DNA of 64,000 nucleotides from Artemisia argyi (Eukaryota; Streptophyta; Magnoliopsida; Asterales; Asteraceae). Below the pieces are notes generated by a model. That model did no database searches and was not told the DNA's origin. It saw only the letters and a list, made by a program, of their open reading frames with translations. The stretch covers positions 111,068,228-111,132,227 of the forward strand of contig CM060693.1 of the NCBI GenBank assembly GCA_030686995.1. The letters are read 5' to 3'. Shown in pieces: positions 20,134-30,843 of this stretch; positions within the stretch are counted from its first letter, which is position 1; every line of letters starts with the position of its first letter. The translations under genes were made by a program, and so were the position numbers.

Positions 20134-23087
20134 TGTAACAATACACATTTTCAGGTTAACCTTTATTCCCGAAAATTTCACTATTCACTTTTTACTATTC
20201 ACTTTTTACTATTCACTTTTCACTATTCATCTCAGAAATTTTTATTTCATATTCTCGTAAGTTAAACTATTTTAACGATAATCCGAGAGTTTGACGCTCG
20301 TCGGATCATTTCTGCAAAAATCACAAAGCCGTGTCCGAGATTTACTTTTAGGTTTAAACGTCATTCCAGCATCCCGATATGTCCATAAAACATTATAAAC
20401 AATAGAAATATGATTTTCTCTCATTTTAGGACAATTCCAAAAGTTTTGGAATTTTACGTTTTCCAGTTCAGCGTTTTACGTGAATTGCGCGTTTTAGACC
20501 CGTGTTTCCAGTTTTTAGCAGGGTTTTAGCACCCGATAGAACCTACCACTCATTTTATATTTTATTATGGAGTATATTGATAAGTTATAGCATATTTATA
20601 AGTTTCATATTTTTAGGATACCCGATTTTACGTTTCGTGACTTAAAAACTTACGGTTAGCAATTTACGGAGTCAAAACTAGCTACATACTTAGGATATTA
20701 TCATCCAAAGACCATGACTACTCATCTAGTCACCCTATCCATATACAAACCGACTTAGGGGGGGGGAGTCACCATGTGTGGTTAAATCTTGACCATTGAT
20801 TCTTTAGATCATTACTTAATTACAACTTTGTCACCAAGTTATTGTAATTTCCTAGCCACCTTCCTAACCTCCTCATTCATAGTATAAATAGCAAGCTAAT
20901 CCCTTCCTTTCTTCATCACCAAAAACGCCACAACATAAATACCTAGCACCATGATCCTTTGATCTTCAAACTACAAGTTACACTACAAAGTTCAAGGTCT
21001 TAGTATTCTCTACCTAGTTCTTAAGTTTGTTTGGTGATTCCAAGGTTGAATTAGGAGCTACACAAGGTTACTAGGGCTGAAGTTAAATGGTTTTCACAAG
21101 GGTTAGATCAAGGCTAGCAAGGGTTACAAGAATTGTGGTGAAGGGTTTGCAAACTTAGTTTTAGTGTCCTAGTTTCATACTTGACTTCCTTTCTTTAGAA
21201 AGCCAAAAGTTGTAAGAAACCCTTATACACTTTCTTGCTCAATATCATTTTCATGCTCTTTGTGTTCCTTTCATGCTATATATGTTCTTGTTATTGTGTT
21301 CATGATGTTTAAAAATGGATAAAACAAGTATTGGTATACATATGTTAACTTATGACAAGTAAACAAGCAAACTAGTGATTTTTATGGAGAACCACGACCA
21401 AAATAGTATAACTATGATATTTGACACTTACTTACTGTTATAAAGGACTTCAAAAGGAAAACATAGCAATTTGAATCACCCAAAATGAGTACACGAGTCA
21501 AAAGTTATGGCCATAAGAAGTTAGCGACACCAAAACGCCGAAACTGCCTATACCCTACTGTTTGCATTCTGCCATTTTGAAAGTCATCCTTCTGGTCCGA
21601 TTCATCAAAAAGTTAAAACACGAAAGTTGTCCGGAACGACGTTTTCGTTCAGGTATAAAGAAGCTCGAGCCCTGAAAACGCTTTCTGAGTGATAATTTTC
21701 TTCAAATTCTTAACAGCCCATTTTTAGACCAAAGTCACTATATAATAGTTATGATTTACAAAGACCAAGAGGTCTAATGACCTAAAGCCAAGACCACAAC
21801 CATGGCTAAAGCCAAGGTTGAGTCTCAAGACCATGGTAATAATGACCAAGGTCACGGCAAAGCCACGGCTAAAGACCATATAACTTTTAAACGATCAAAA
21901 CTTATATATATGTTATCAAATACTACAATAGTAGGGAGCCTCATGTGAGGAGTTCATTAAGTAAGCCGTCGAGATGAGTTGTGGATTTCGAATTAAAGTG
22001 TCCTGGCTCCTCGAACGTTTACTCCATGACTTCTGAATTATGTCGGCCCGAACGGTAGTAAGAGATATACAACCTATACATGTTTCATAGACCACTTATA
22101 TTCAACGACTTACACTATATACTAAGTACTACATCATGAACTATATGCAAGACATATATAGGCAATTCTTCGTATTCTTAGACGTTACTATAAACCTAAG
22201 TCGCAACGTTCTATTATAGGCTGCTCTTAGAGACTTTCGCGATTCGACTACCACTTTCATTTCTCATTACATAAGCTTAAGGTGAGTCATAGCCCCTACT
22301 CTTTTCATACTTGTTTTAACTCTTGGGGGGGATACATGCTCAACTACTTGCTTACTTGTACAAATACTCTTAAACATTTATACTTGATTGTTTCATACTT
22401 GATTGTCTTATACTTGATTGCATTATACTTGATTTCATACATACATGACTGTTTTATACTTTGGGAAGTGGCTCCCAGTAATCTTTTATCTTTGGGAAGT
22501 GGCTCCCAGTTTTCTTTGGGAAGTGGCTCCCAGTTGTCTTTGGGAATTGGCTCCCAAGTGAGGTCTTTGGAGATGAAGAGTAGACTCACGACTAATTGCT
22601 TAATTGTTTTGATGAACTTATACATGTCTTAATCATACTATATTGTAGCAGTGGGTTGTGAACACACAGGTTACAAGTCTCTTATGGCGGGACTTGTAAC
22701 TGAGTGGATTCACGATGCCTTTGCTGTGTGAACATTCTTTAAGGCTTTTCAACTGTTTTAAGACAAACTCTATGAACTCACCAACCATTGTGTTGACACT
22801 TTAGCATGTTTATCTCAGGTTAGTAAGGCGATAGCTAGTGTGTAGAACTTAGAGTCAAGCTGGATATTCTGAAGGCTTACGCTTTTATCATTTACCATTC
22901 AGAACATTTTGTATACATTTATATATCATACTTTGAAATCTCATGTTTGTAACTTTGAATTCATTAATCGAATGGTAACTTTTCAAAACTTCTCATTTAG
23001 AGTTCGTTTTCTATAACTTGTACTTTGTGTTATGAAGTAGCACCCCTATGACACAGTCTTCCGCTGCGGTATTTTGGGGGTGTTACA
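20134..23087 (+). repeat. 3' LTR of the Tekay-like element
   Basis: 2954 bp, TATAAATA at 20883-20890. Same internal repeats as the 5' LTR, with one extra 14-bp unit near its start (about 20188-20225). Confidence 0.92.
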
Positions 23088-23216
23088 TAGAGAAAGAATG
23101 GCGTACCCGGCGGTCTTCAAAAAGAAAGTCTTCTAATCTTCAAGATGATAAATAGACTCTGCAAAAGTCTATGGTGATAGAACTTCAAGATAGTGATAAT
23201 GAATGTTGATCTAGCT

Positions 23217-24968
23217 ATTTGGTCCCCATTGCCTCTTTGGTCCAAAGTTGTTTGGTCCAAACATGTTCAACATTTGGCTAGGATGCATGAAAGGTGGTAG
23301 TATTCCCCAAGGGTTGTAACTTGGTTTATAGTTCCACATTTGATTACTAGGGTTGTTGTAGTTTTGTTTATTTTGGTTTCTTCTTGGTTGAGGTGTTTTA
23401 GATCTAGGATAAGAATTATTTGGTTTCCTAGGTGGTGGAGTTTTAGATCTTGTTTTAGGTTTAGATGATCCTACATCGGTCTTTAAAGATGGTTTATAAA
23501 ACGGTTTTATTTCTTCATCACTAGCAAGAGGTATTTTCTTATAATTTATGAGTATGTATTTGGGATGTTTTTCTAAGGATGTTGGTTTACTAGATTCGCT
23601 TTCAAAGTTAACATTTTTTGTTTCACTAGATGAAGCTTCAATTGGGTTAAATCCTAAACCGGTTTTGTCTCCGGATATTCTTTGAATGCTTATTATTTTC
23701 TTAAGTGAGTTACTACTATTTTCAAATTTGTCAAATTTACAAATTTCTCTTCTAAGTATTTGATTTTCACATTTAAGCTCTTGACATAATTTACATTATT
23801 CAATAATTTATTTGCCTTTCTCTAATTTATGTATCTTAATTTTAAGTTCTAGTATTTCATTTTCTAATTGGTTGTTTATTTGTTTTAGTGATTTGTTTTT
23901 AGTTATTACTTGTTGTCCTAATTTACATAGTCTATTATACTCATTATCTAAATCATTTTCGTCTAACGATAAATTTTCATCACTCAAATATTAGGTTTCG
24001 GAATGTACCTCGCTTGATGTTTTTGCCATAAGACACTTCTCTTCTTTTGTCGTTTCTTTCTCCTCCTCATCACTATCACTCCAAGCTCCTCCAACAAATG
24101 CTCTTTGATTTTGATCTCTTAACATCATTAGACATTTTCCGATGAGATGATTTGGATCACCACATTTGAAACACTTTCTCTCATTCTTGCTATACTTGTC
24201 ATTTTTATTCTTTTGAGATGCTCTCCTTTCATCGTGTGGTTGTCTAACGAATCTTCCTCGCCTATTGAAAAATTTCTTGAAATCTCTTATGACCATGGCG
24301 TATTCTTCGTCATCACTTTCGGAAGATGAGCTATCTTCGTTACTAGATTCCTTTCTAGCTTTCAAGGCGATTGACTTGTTTTGCTCTCGTTTTCCTTTGA
24401 CCATATCGGAGTCCTTCTTTATAATTGATTCGTAGACTTTCAAATTTCCAATTAATTCATCAAGTTGCAATGTTGACAAATTCTTTGATTCTTCAATAGC
24501 TGTCACTTTAGCTCGCCATTTTGGTTAAAGGGCCCTAAGAAACTTCCTAACAAAATTCTTACTAGAAAAATTCTCATCAAGTGCTTTTAAACTTGTGAAG
24601 ATAGTGTTAAATCTAGCGAAAGCATTATCAATTGATTCCTCTTCCGGAATCGTGAATTGCTCATATTGTTGAATAAGTAGATCTATTTTATTATCTTTGA
24701 CTTGACTATTACCTTGGTGAGTTATTAATAAAGAGTTCCAAATTTCTTTTACGGTTTTACACATAAAGATACTTTCGTACTCTTTACGTGGTAGCGCATT
24801 ATAAATAACCATTTTTGCTTCATCATTTTTCGCAAGTTTTCTTTTTAAATCATCATTTTGTTTTGCAAAAGGTACGATTTCATCTTTCTTTGTTTCGGGG
24901 TTATTTTGAATAGGTAAAAAATCACCATTAGTAATAACATGCCAAAGATCTAGATCTTTTGATTTCAC
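23217..24968 (-). pseudogene. Copia gag (UBN2 + CCHC knuckle), interrupted
   Basis: The capsid-like part (24968-24525) has the UBN2 pattern: LDLWHVITNGDFLPIQN, ALPRKEYESIFMCKTVKEIW, FVRKFLRAL. The frame continues after one TAA (about 24522) into [20 protein letters not shown] and a CCHC zinc knuckle [14 protein letters not shown], then [14 protein letters not shown], ending at TAA 23991. Below that a coiled-coil region can be followed in frame with more stops to GPKRQWGPNS near 23217. The N-terminus lies beyond the retroposon at 27215-27138: MESEKYLEGQSMQRPPLFES, then a TAG where Trp is expected. Gag forms the particle and binds RNA; this copy cannot make it. Confidence 0.8.
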
Positions 24969-24989
24969 ATAAGTTTCGAATCGATTTTT

Positions 24990-27120
24990 TTTTTTTGGGT
25001 AAAGGGGAGTAATCCTGCACCCTGGTAAATTACATTATCCAAAAACGTTGAAGTACAAAATGACGAGGGTAATATCCCTCGCCCCCAGTCCCTTAGGACA
25101 CTTACAAGACACCTATCTAAGAATGACATACCATTCTTAAAAACTAACATGCACACCATGTGCAACTGACCAAACAAGTATGCTAAACAAAGCAACTCAC
25201 AATAAAATGAACCTACCAAAAATGACAAAAGTACATAAAATGACAATACAACTCAAGAAAGGTACTTGAGCCTTCTAGTCACTTTGTGGTCCACTTTAAC
25301 TTCCATGAAGAATCCATGTATGAACAACCAATCATTCTTCAACATGTAGAAACGTTTCCAGCAGCAATAAGCATCACCCCATTCGCTAAAAACATGTAGA
25401 TACGATAGCACCCACCAGCAACATGGGACAATCATAGAGTCGAAACCCTAACATCCAGTAACACATAGCAGCATCGATCAAGCACAGAATATGGAACCCA
25501 AGTATGTAGATCGATCCACCCATAAACGATCGAAAATAATGATACATATCAATTGATCGAGTCAAGGATTTTTGAATAAGTTACCCAAGAAACTTAACAT
25601 GCAGAATCCAATTGAAACCAACAGTAGGTATAACGAAACCCTACACCTTCAACAACATGACATTCAGTACGGAACCAACATGAACACACTCATGTCGCTC
25701 CATACACAAAACATATTCAAACCCACCTCCAAAAGAACACACTGTTGTAACAAAATATGAGTAGTTCGAGGCAAAGCAGCATGTACTACAAGCAGGTCGA
25801 AACACAAAATAAGGATAGGGTTCTACAAACCCTAACCAACGAGACCACATCTGAACTGATCCACTAAGCATGATCATCAATAGCGGTAAGGAACTGGAAC
25901 GATCCACAACCACATCACAATCCAGCATCAACAAGCAAGGGACCAGTGTGTGACGATCATAGGGTCATTAGAACCCTAACTTGCAGCAGAAAACCCTTAC
26001 ACAAGATCACATAATAAACAAAGCAGTAGCATCTTGTGATAGTAGACATGCCACACTTGAAACTATGGTACGATTCATAACCACATCAGCCATCATAATA
26101 AAATCGAATCAACACGAATCAATGAACCTACCATAGACGATAACTAGGGTTAAACAAACCCTAACCTGCAAAGATGACCTCACCACGCTGATGTACAATG
26201 ATACACATCAGATCAGGTCGTAACTCATAACCAGGGTTCAACAACCCTACAAACAAGAAAACTGCAACGCAGCATCAACCCACATACAATCCAAATACAG
26301 CCGCCGAATTGGAACCAAGAAAACCTTGATTTGAATTAAATACCACCGCTGTACAGAACCTATATCGGACTAAAATAAGGTTTACACAAACCCTAACTTC
26401 CAAGAGCCACACAAACCTGTCCCAAGAAAAATAGATCGATTTTTGGAACACCATTCACAAGCATGACTTACAACTCCACCCACATGACTTTCATCTCTCT
26501 CTAAACCCACGTAAATAATACTTACATCTTATGCAGAACCTGCCGAGAACAAACAAACCCTAAAACGGGTTAAGTGCAGCGCAAAAAGCACATACAAGCG
26601 ATTACATAATATACCAAATCTTAAACAAGATTTAGCTTCGGCATTAATGAACCAACAAGGTTAGATGATCAGATCCAACCAACAACAGAGGAACATCAGG
26701 AGATCGATCTATAAATAACAAGTCTAAACCGACTTATAGAATCACAGGATCAGATCGACTCAAAAAAAACCCTAATGGCGGTTTAATAATTCAGATCGAT
26801 TAGGGTTAGAAGAACACATGAAAATCGAAGCCCTAAGAAAATCATTCACCTTAAAATCGTCTAGGAAAAGACGATTAAAGAGAAATTGAATAAAAAGGAG
26901 ATGTAGGGTTTCGACCAGGTATGAATACACATAGAAAACAACCAGCCGCCATCTTTAAACGACACAAAAAACTCCCTAAGACCACGTATTGCATACCCAT
27001 AATCAAAGAATGATTAAAGGGTAGAGAGGACGTAGTGACTAGTTTGTTTATGGCCGGAAAATTAAGGGGAGATGGCGGCCGGATTTCTCCATGGGGGAGA
27101 GAGAACTTTTAGGGTTTCGT
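24990..27120 (-). mobile_element. LINE-tail retroposon B (2.1 kb, non-coding)
   Basis: Perfect 17-bp target duplication GTTTCGAATCGATTTTT at 24973-24989 and 27121-27137. On the minus strand it starts ACGAAACCCTAAAAGTTC and ends with the same tail plus poly(A) as retroposons A and C. The body shows no long ORF but many GTTAGGGTT...AACCCTA-type pairs. It sits inside Copia gag, so it is younger than that element. Confidence 0.9.
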
Positions 27121-27137
27121 GTTTCGAATCGATTTTT

Positions 27138-27215
27138 CTAATATAAAAATCCATCACTTTCAAATAGTGGTGGTCTTTGCATAGATTGCCCTTCTAAATA
27201 TTTTTCAGATTCCAT
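27138..27215 (-). pseudogene. N-terminal piece of Copia 1 gag
   Basis: ATG at 27215-27213; reads MESEKYLEGQSMQRPPLFES, then DGFLY and TAG (normally Trp), then KNRFET, and joins across retroposon B to YVKSKDLDLW at 24968. The target duplication lets the reading frame be followed from one side to the other. Confidence 0.75.
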
Positions 27216-27268
27216 AGATTGTTACAAGTTTTAAAATACAATATATTTTAAAGATCTTGCAAGACGTG

Positions 27269-27281
27269 GCTCCTGATACCA
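27269..27281 (-). other. Primer binding site of Copia 1
   Basis: Minus strand TGGTATCAGGAGC directly after the LTR end (…TGCACA, AT). Initiator-Met tRNA type, with one extra G relative to TGGTATCAGAGC. Confidence 0.8.
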
Positions 27282-27283
27282 AT

Positions 27284-28525
27284 TGTGCAGAACTAGAAGG
27301 GGGGTTGAATAGTTTTACGTCCTTTTTAAATTTATTTTCAAAATCTTTTGTGGCTTATAAAAACTTTCGATTCGATCTTACGTGAATTCAAGTGTCAACA
27401 AATACAAGCAAGACTAATCTAATAATGAAAGTATTGAAATAAAATAAAGAAAAGATAGAGTTAGAAAGATCAAACCGCAACACGCGAATTTATAGTGGTT
27501 CGGCTACAAGGACACCTTCCTTGCCCTACTCCACTCCCCGAGTACCACACTCGAGAGTTTTCTTCACTATGTCAACAAACTCCTTATGGCGGAGAAACCT
27601 TACACACCTTGGCTTAAACCTATTAACGACACTAAGCTAAATTTCGAGTTCTAATCGTAGCTAGAACCAATCTCACAACTTCTTCAAGACTTCACACCTT
27701 CACAACTTCTTCAAGATAGCTTCACACCTTTTCTTCTTGTCTACTTCACACCTTCTTCTATGCACAACTAAATCACAACAACTACACTAATTTGCAACAC
27801 ACCTAGTATCAACAATCAACGAATTCACACAATACTTTACAAGTATCTAGCACTACTACAAGATGAAACTAACTAATAACAATACTACTACAATTGTATG
27901 GATGTAGAGGAGTGTTCTTCTTTTTGCACTTGAGTGGATGAAGCTTAAGATCACTTGGAAACAAAGACTTATGAATTATATGATCAAAGGATTTTTGAGA
28001 TAGAGATGGAGATTAGATCAGAAGGTTGTTAGTGCAAAAAGGTGAGGAAAATTTGTGAAATGAATCAGTATTTAAAGGAGAACAAAATACTGTTCTGGAG
28101 CGTGGCCGGTCCCCTTAATGATTAAGGGGGCCGCCCCCTCCAGAATGTTAGAGTATTTTGTCCTCTTGTGGGGAAGGTTTTTCTGGATAAAATTTTCCAT
28201 TTTTGATTAGAAATTTGAAATCATATATTAATAATGATTTAAACATATTCTTTTAATTCCAAAAATAATATTGTAAAAGATATAAAATGTTTAATACATT
28301 TTATAAGAGTTCTAGTGATTAGAAAAATTTCCTTTGATCATGTAATGCATAAGTTGCTTAGTTTATGCATACCTTAAGTGATATAAGTTGTAAAAGTAAA
28401 TATTTGTTACTAAATACTTGTTTACGTCATAATCTTGACTTAATTTAGTTTACATTTTGTGATTATCAAAACATAGAGTTATTGAGAAATATTAATAACG
28501 TTTTTAAACATTATTTATATCAACA
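27284..28525 (-). repeat. 5' LTR of Copia 1
   Basis: 1242 bp; minus strand starts TGTTGATATAAATAATG and ends TCTGCACA. TATA-like TTTAAATA at about 28076-28069. A GC-rich inverted repeat lies 28 bp upstream of it (28104-28135). It is the partner of the LTR at 61594-62727. Confidence 0.85.
28104..28135 (-). promoter_or_regulatory. GC-rich hairpin upstream of the Copia 1 TATA box
   Basis: Arms GGCCGGTCCCCTTAAT and ATTAAGGGGGCCGCC meet at a single central base. It has the same position relative to TATA as the hairpin in the Copia 3 LTR. Confidence 0.7.
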
Positions 28526-28698
28526 CACTATTTGTGAGGTGCAAGTATATGACCTCCGTGCTTGTTTTTGGTCTTTAGTGGAACGATTATTTGTTGTAAT
28601 TACTTTTATATTAGTGTTAAATGACCCCTAACTTGTATTTTGATTAGAATAAAAGCGCATTTGCTTGAGGACAAGCAAAACTAAAGTGTAAGGGTATT
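28526..28698 (+). other. 3' end of a Ty3-type element with PPT
   Basis: Plus-strand leader into an LTR. GCTTGAGGACAAGCAAAACT followed by AAAGTGTAAGGGTATT is the polypurine-type signature found before Tat/Athila-group 3' LTRs. The rest of the element is cut off by Copia element 1. Confidence 0.65.
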
Positions 28699-30130
28699 TG
28701 ATGAGGCGAAAAGTGAACCATTTTTAAGGGGTCATTTAAGCCCAAAGTCGAGATTATTTATCAAGTATTGCCCTAAATCGTTCCTTTTGTTATTTTAGGT
28801 ACTTTCGGAGTGAAATCTGGAAAAGGAAGCATTTTGGACGTTTTTGGAGCATAAAAGTGAAAAAAATGGCAAAGTCTTAATTTTCCTTGCTGGGAACAGT
28901 ACCTGACGGCGTCACAAGTTCCTTAATGACGGCGTCAAGAGTAACAAAAGAGGTGGATGTGGATAATACACGAGACGATACAGAGAGTTTTGTGCATTGG
29001 AGATGACAGCGTCACCCAATGCCGTCATGGTCCAAGTATTAGTGACGGCCCAGAAGAAAATCACACAGGACGGCGTCACAATTGGATCTAGGCAATACGA
29101 TTTCATTATAGGCGGCGAGTTGACGGCATCACATGTTTACACATGACGCCGTCATCCTATAAAATCTATATATAGTTTTCCAAATTTTATTCATTAGTGT
29201 GCAACTTTGAGGGAAAAACCTTAGGTCGAATTTTCCAGCTTTTTCAATGGTTTCAACCCTTTGAATCTTTCAAGTTTAATTTAAGATAAGTATTCTTTCA
29301 ATTCAATCAATATGTCTATGTGTTGTTTGAATATATCTTACGCTTGTCTTCAATTTAACATGCTCGGCTAGATTTCTTTTGTGTTTGCTTAGATGTGGTG
29401 AAACCTAGATGTTAATTATGGGTTGATTGTTTGTTTATAGTTGTTACAGATGATTGTATTTGATGTTAGGCTTAAGAAAACTGGCAGACTTCCATTGGTA
29501 ACTTGCTTGAACGTCTTAAGAAACATGATCGGAGGTATACTACGATTTTTGGTTGTATTTAATGTGTAGGAGAATTCTAATGATCCCACGTTAGGAGCTT
29601 CTAACGGCTCGACATAGGAGTGAAGTAGGATCCTATAGAGTTAGGGAATATTGTACACGGCCCTACGACTAGTATTAAGGAATATGACTCGTCATCCATG
29701 CAATTGTAACAAGCTATCAACCTGTAAAAGATATTTAGGGAGTAATGAAACCTAAGTAAACACAACTTTCCCCATTATTGTTACACCACACTAGTAAAAT
29801 TAGTTTCATTTTCATTTATGTTATTTAATTTTGATTGCATTAGTAGTTTATTGGGTTAGTTGGCTAGCAACTAATTCCGCCCACTCTTCCAAAAACCGAG
29901 ATTTTAATTGCTTTTATAAAACATAAAAATACAAAAATAATCATCCCTCACCTCTAGACTTTGTTAAGGAGACTTTCTAATCCTAGCGACACTATTCCTG
30001 AGTTGAACGATCAATCCCCCGGTACTTGTCACTATACTATACTACAACGATCAGGTACATTGCCTGGTGGGGGTTGTAAGCTTCTCGAGATCCCTCGAGA
30101 GGTAAAGCCTAGTGTGATTCCCACGTATCA
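28699..30130 (+). repeat. LTR of a Ty3-type (Tat/Retand-like) element
   Basis: Starts TGATGAGGCG right after a PPT and ends near CACGTATCA (about 30130), where sequence homologous to the neighbouring Athila gag begins, so the end is approximate. TATA box TATAAAA at 29158-29164. The upstream part carries a cluster of TGACG palindromes. CAGGTACATTGCCTGG and CTAGCGACACTATTCC near 29986-30070 are phrases I know from this LTR class. The open frame at 29961-30224 spans the junction and is not a gene. Confidence 0.7.
28904..29154 (+). promoter_or_regulatory. Array of TGACGGCGTCA palindromes in the LTR promoter
   Basis: Full or near-full copies at 28904-28914, 28927-28937, 29004-29014 (TGACAGCGTCA), 29069-29078, 29121-29131 (TGACGGCATCA) and 29144-29154 (TGACGCCGTCA), plus half sites at 29021 and 29043. 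Each holds one or two TGACG cores, the binding core of TGA-class bZIP factors. The array ends about 4 bp before the TATA box. Confidence 0.75.
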
Positions 30131-30777
30131 AGCATATTATTATTCGGGCATCAATCAATATCAAGCTTATAACGTTCCCAAGCCTCGAATAAAGACTCAC
30201 CGGGAAGTTGTCAGAAGTTGCTAATATGGTTTCATAGCTTCGTCACCATCGATGGTGGAAAATACTTCGCCAAGAACTTCGAGACCATTTCTTCGAAGGT
30301 ATGAATCGAGTTCTTGGGAAGACGATCAAACCAAGCGGTGGCATGATGCATTAGAGAATAAGGGAAGAGAGAAAGACGGGGGGCGTCATCGGAAACCCCA
30401 TCTTGTTTCATACTTTGGGTGACGGTTAAAAATTTATCAAGATGCTTATTGGCATCGTCACCTGGTAAACAGTGAAATTGGCATGAATTTTGGACTTGTT
30501 GTATCATATGATGCTTGAGTCCAAAATCCATAGCCTCAATATTGAGAGGGGCAATCGGGCCACCTCTTCCGTGCATTGTGGGTTGGCACAGCTCCTCCAT
30601 CGTTCGGAGATCGGGAGTTGGCACGTGTTGGTGATCATCACCACCCACTGGAGGGTGTTGATTATTCGGGTCCATTTCCTCAACGTTGGGGAAATGGGCA
30701 TGGTGTGTGTGTCGAATTACCCTTTCGGGGTTTGAGAATGGAGAAATAAGACTTTTAGAAGAAGAACGGGTGTTCAT
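30131..30777 (-). pseudogene. Athila-like gag, N-terminal part
   Basis: ATG at 30777; 181 codons to a stop at 30232. The first about 45 residues are specific to this copy (MNTRSSSKSLISPFSNPER). From TPDLRTMEELCQPTMHGRGG onward it follows the gag at 46617-48122: FGLKHHMIQQVQNSCQFH, then LPGDDANKHLDKFLTVTQSM and LPKNSIHTFEEMVSKFLAKY. After TKL the frame breaks, and the homology continues to about 30135 (YKL.IDR.CPNNNML). The capsid domain is cut and pol is absent. Confidence 0.8.
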
Positions 30778-30843
30778 ACACCAAAAATAAAATCAAAAAG
30801 AAAAAGAAAAAGAAATATCTTTTTGTATTTTTGATTTAGAATT

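Larger units (their letters stand above)
16508..23087 (+). mobile_element. Tekay-like LTR element reduced to LTRs (LARD type)
   Basis: Two direct LTRs (16508-19448 and 20134-23087) start TGTAACA and end TGTTACA and enclose 685 bp. A TAGAG target duplication (16503-16507 and 23088-23092) proves a single insertion. The PBS is initiator-Met-like, and the PPT-side sequence (CTTCGGGACGAAGTTC then AAGGGGTAGAGAC) is like that of Tekay/Del chromoviruses. No gag or pol is present, so it must move with enzymes supplied in trans. The LTRs differ at a few tens of positions by eye, plus one extra 14-bp ACTATTCACTTTTT unit in the second, so the insertion is fairly young. Confidence 0.9.
23217..28525 (-). 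mobile_element. Copia element 1: 5' LTR, PBS and gag, 3' truncated
   Basis: Minus-strand element with its 5' LTR at 28525-27284, a Met-tRNA-type PBS and a gag region, breaking off near 23217, so most of pol and the 3' LTR are missing. Gag is interrupted by retroposon B (24990-27120). It belongs to the same family as Copia element 3 (61594-64000): the LTR ends and the GC-rich hairpin near the TATA box are shared. Confidence 0.8.

Noticed and set aside
18643..22632. Two identical 116-aa plus-strand ORFs (18643-18993, 22282-22632) and their antisense partners
   Set aside because: They lie at the same place in the two LTRs and arise from tandem repeat units; no coding signature or family.
23812..24329. 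Plus-strand ORFs over Copia 1 gag, and likewise over the gag at 46386-48235
   Set aside because: Antisense shadows of gag; the minus strand has the zinc knuckle and capsid motifs.
30149..30153. CATCA as the end of the LTR that starts TGATG at 28699
   Set aside because: Antisense gag homology (YKL.ID..CPNNNML) extends to about 30135, so the LTR must end earlier, near 30130.
29961..30224. 87-aa plus-strand ORF
   Set aside because: It spans the junction between an LTR and antisense gag sequence.
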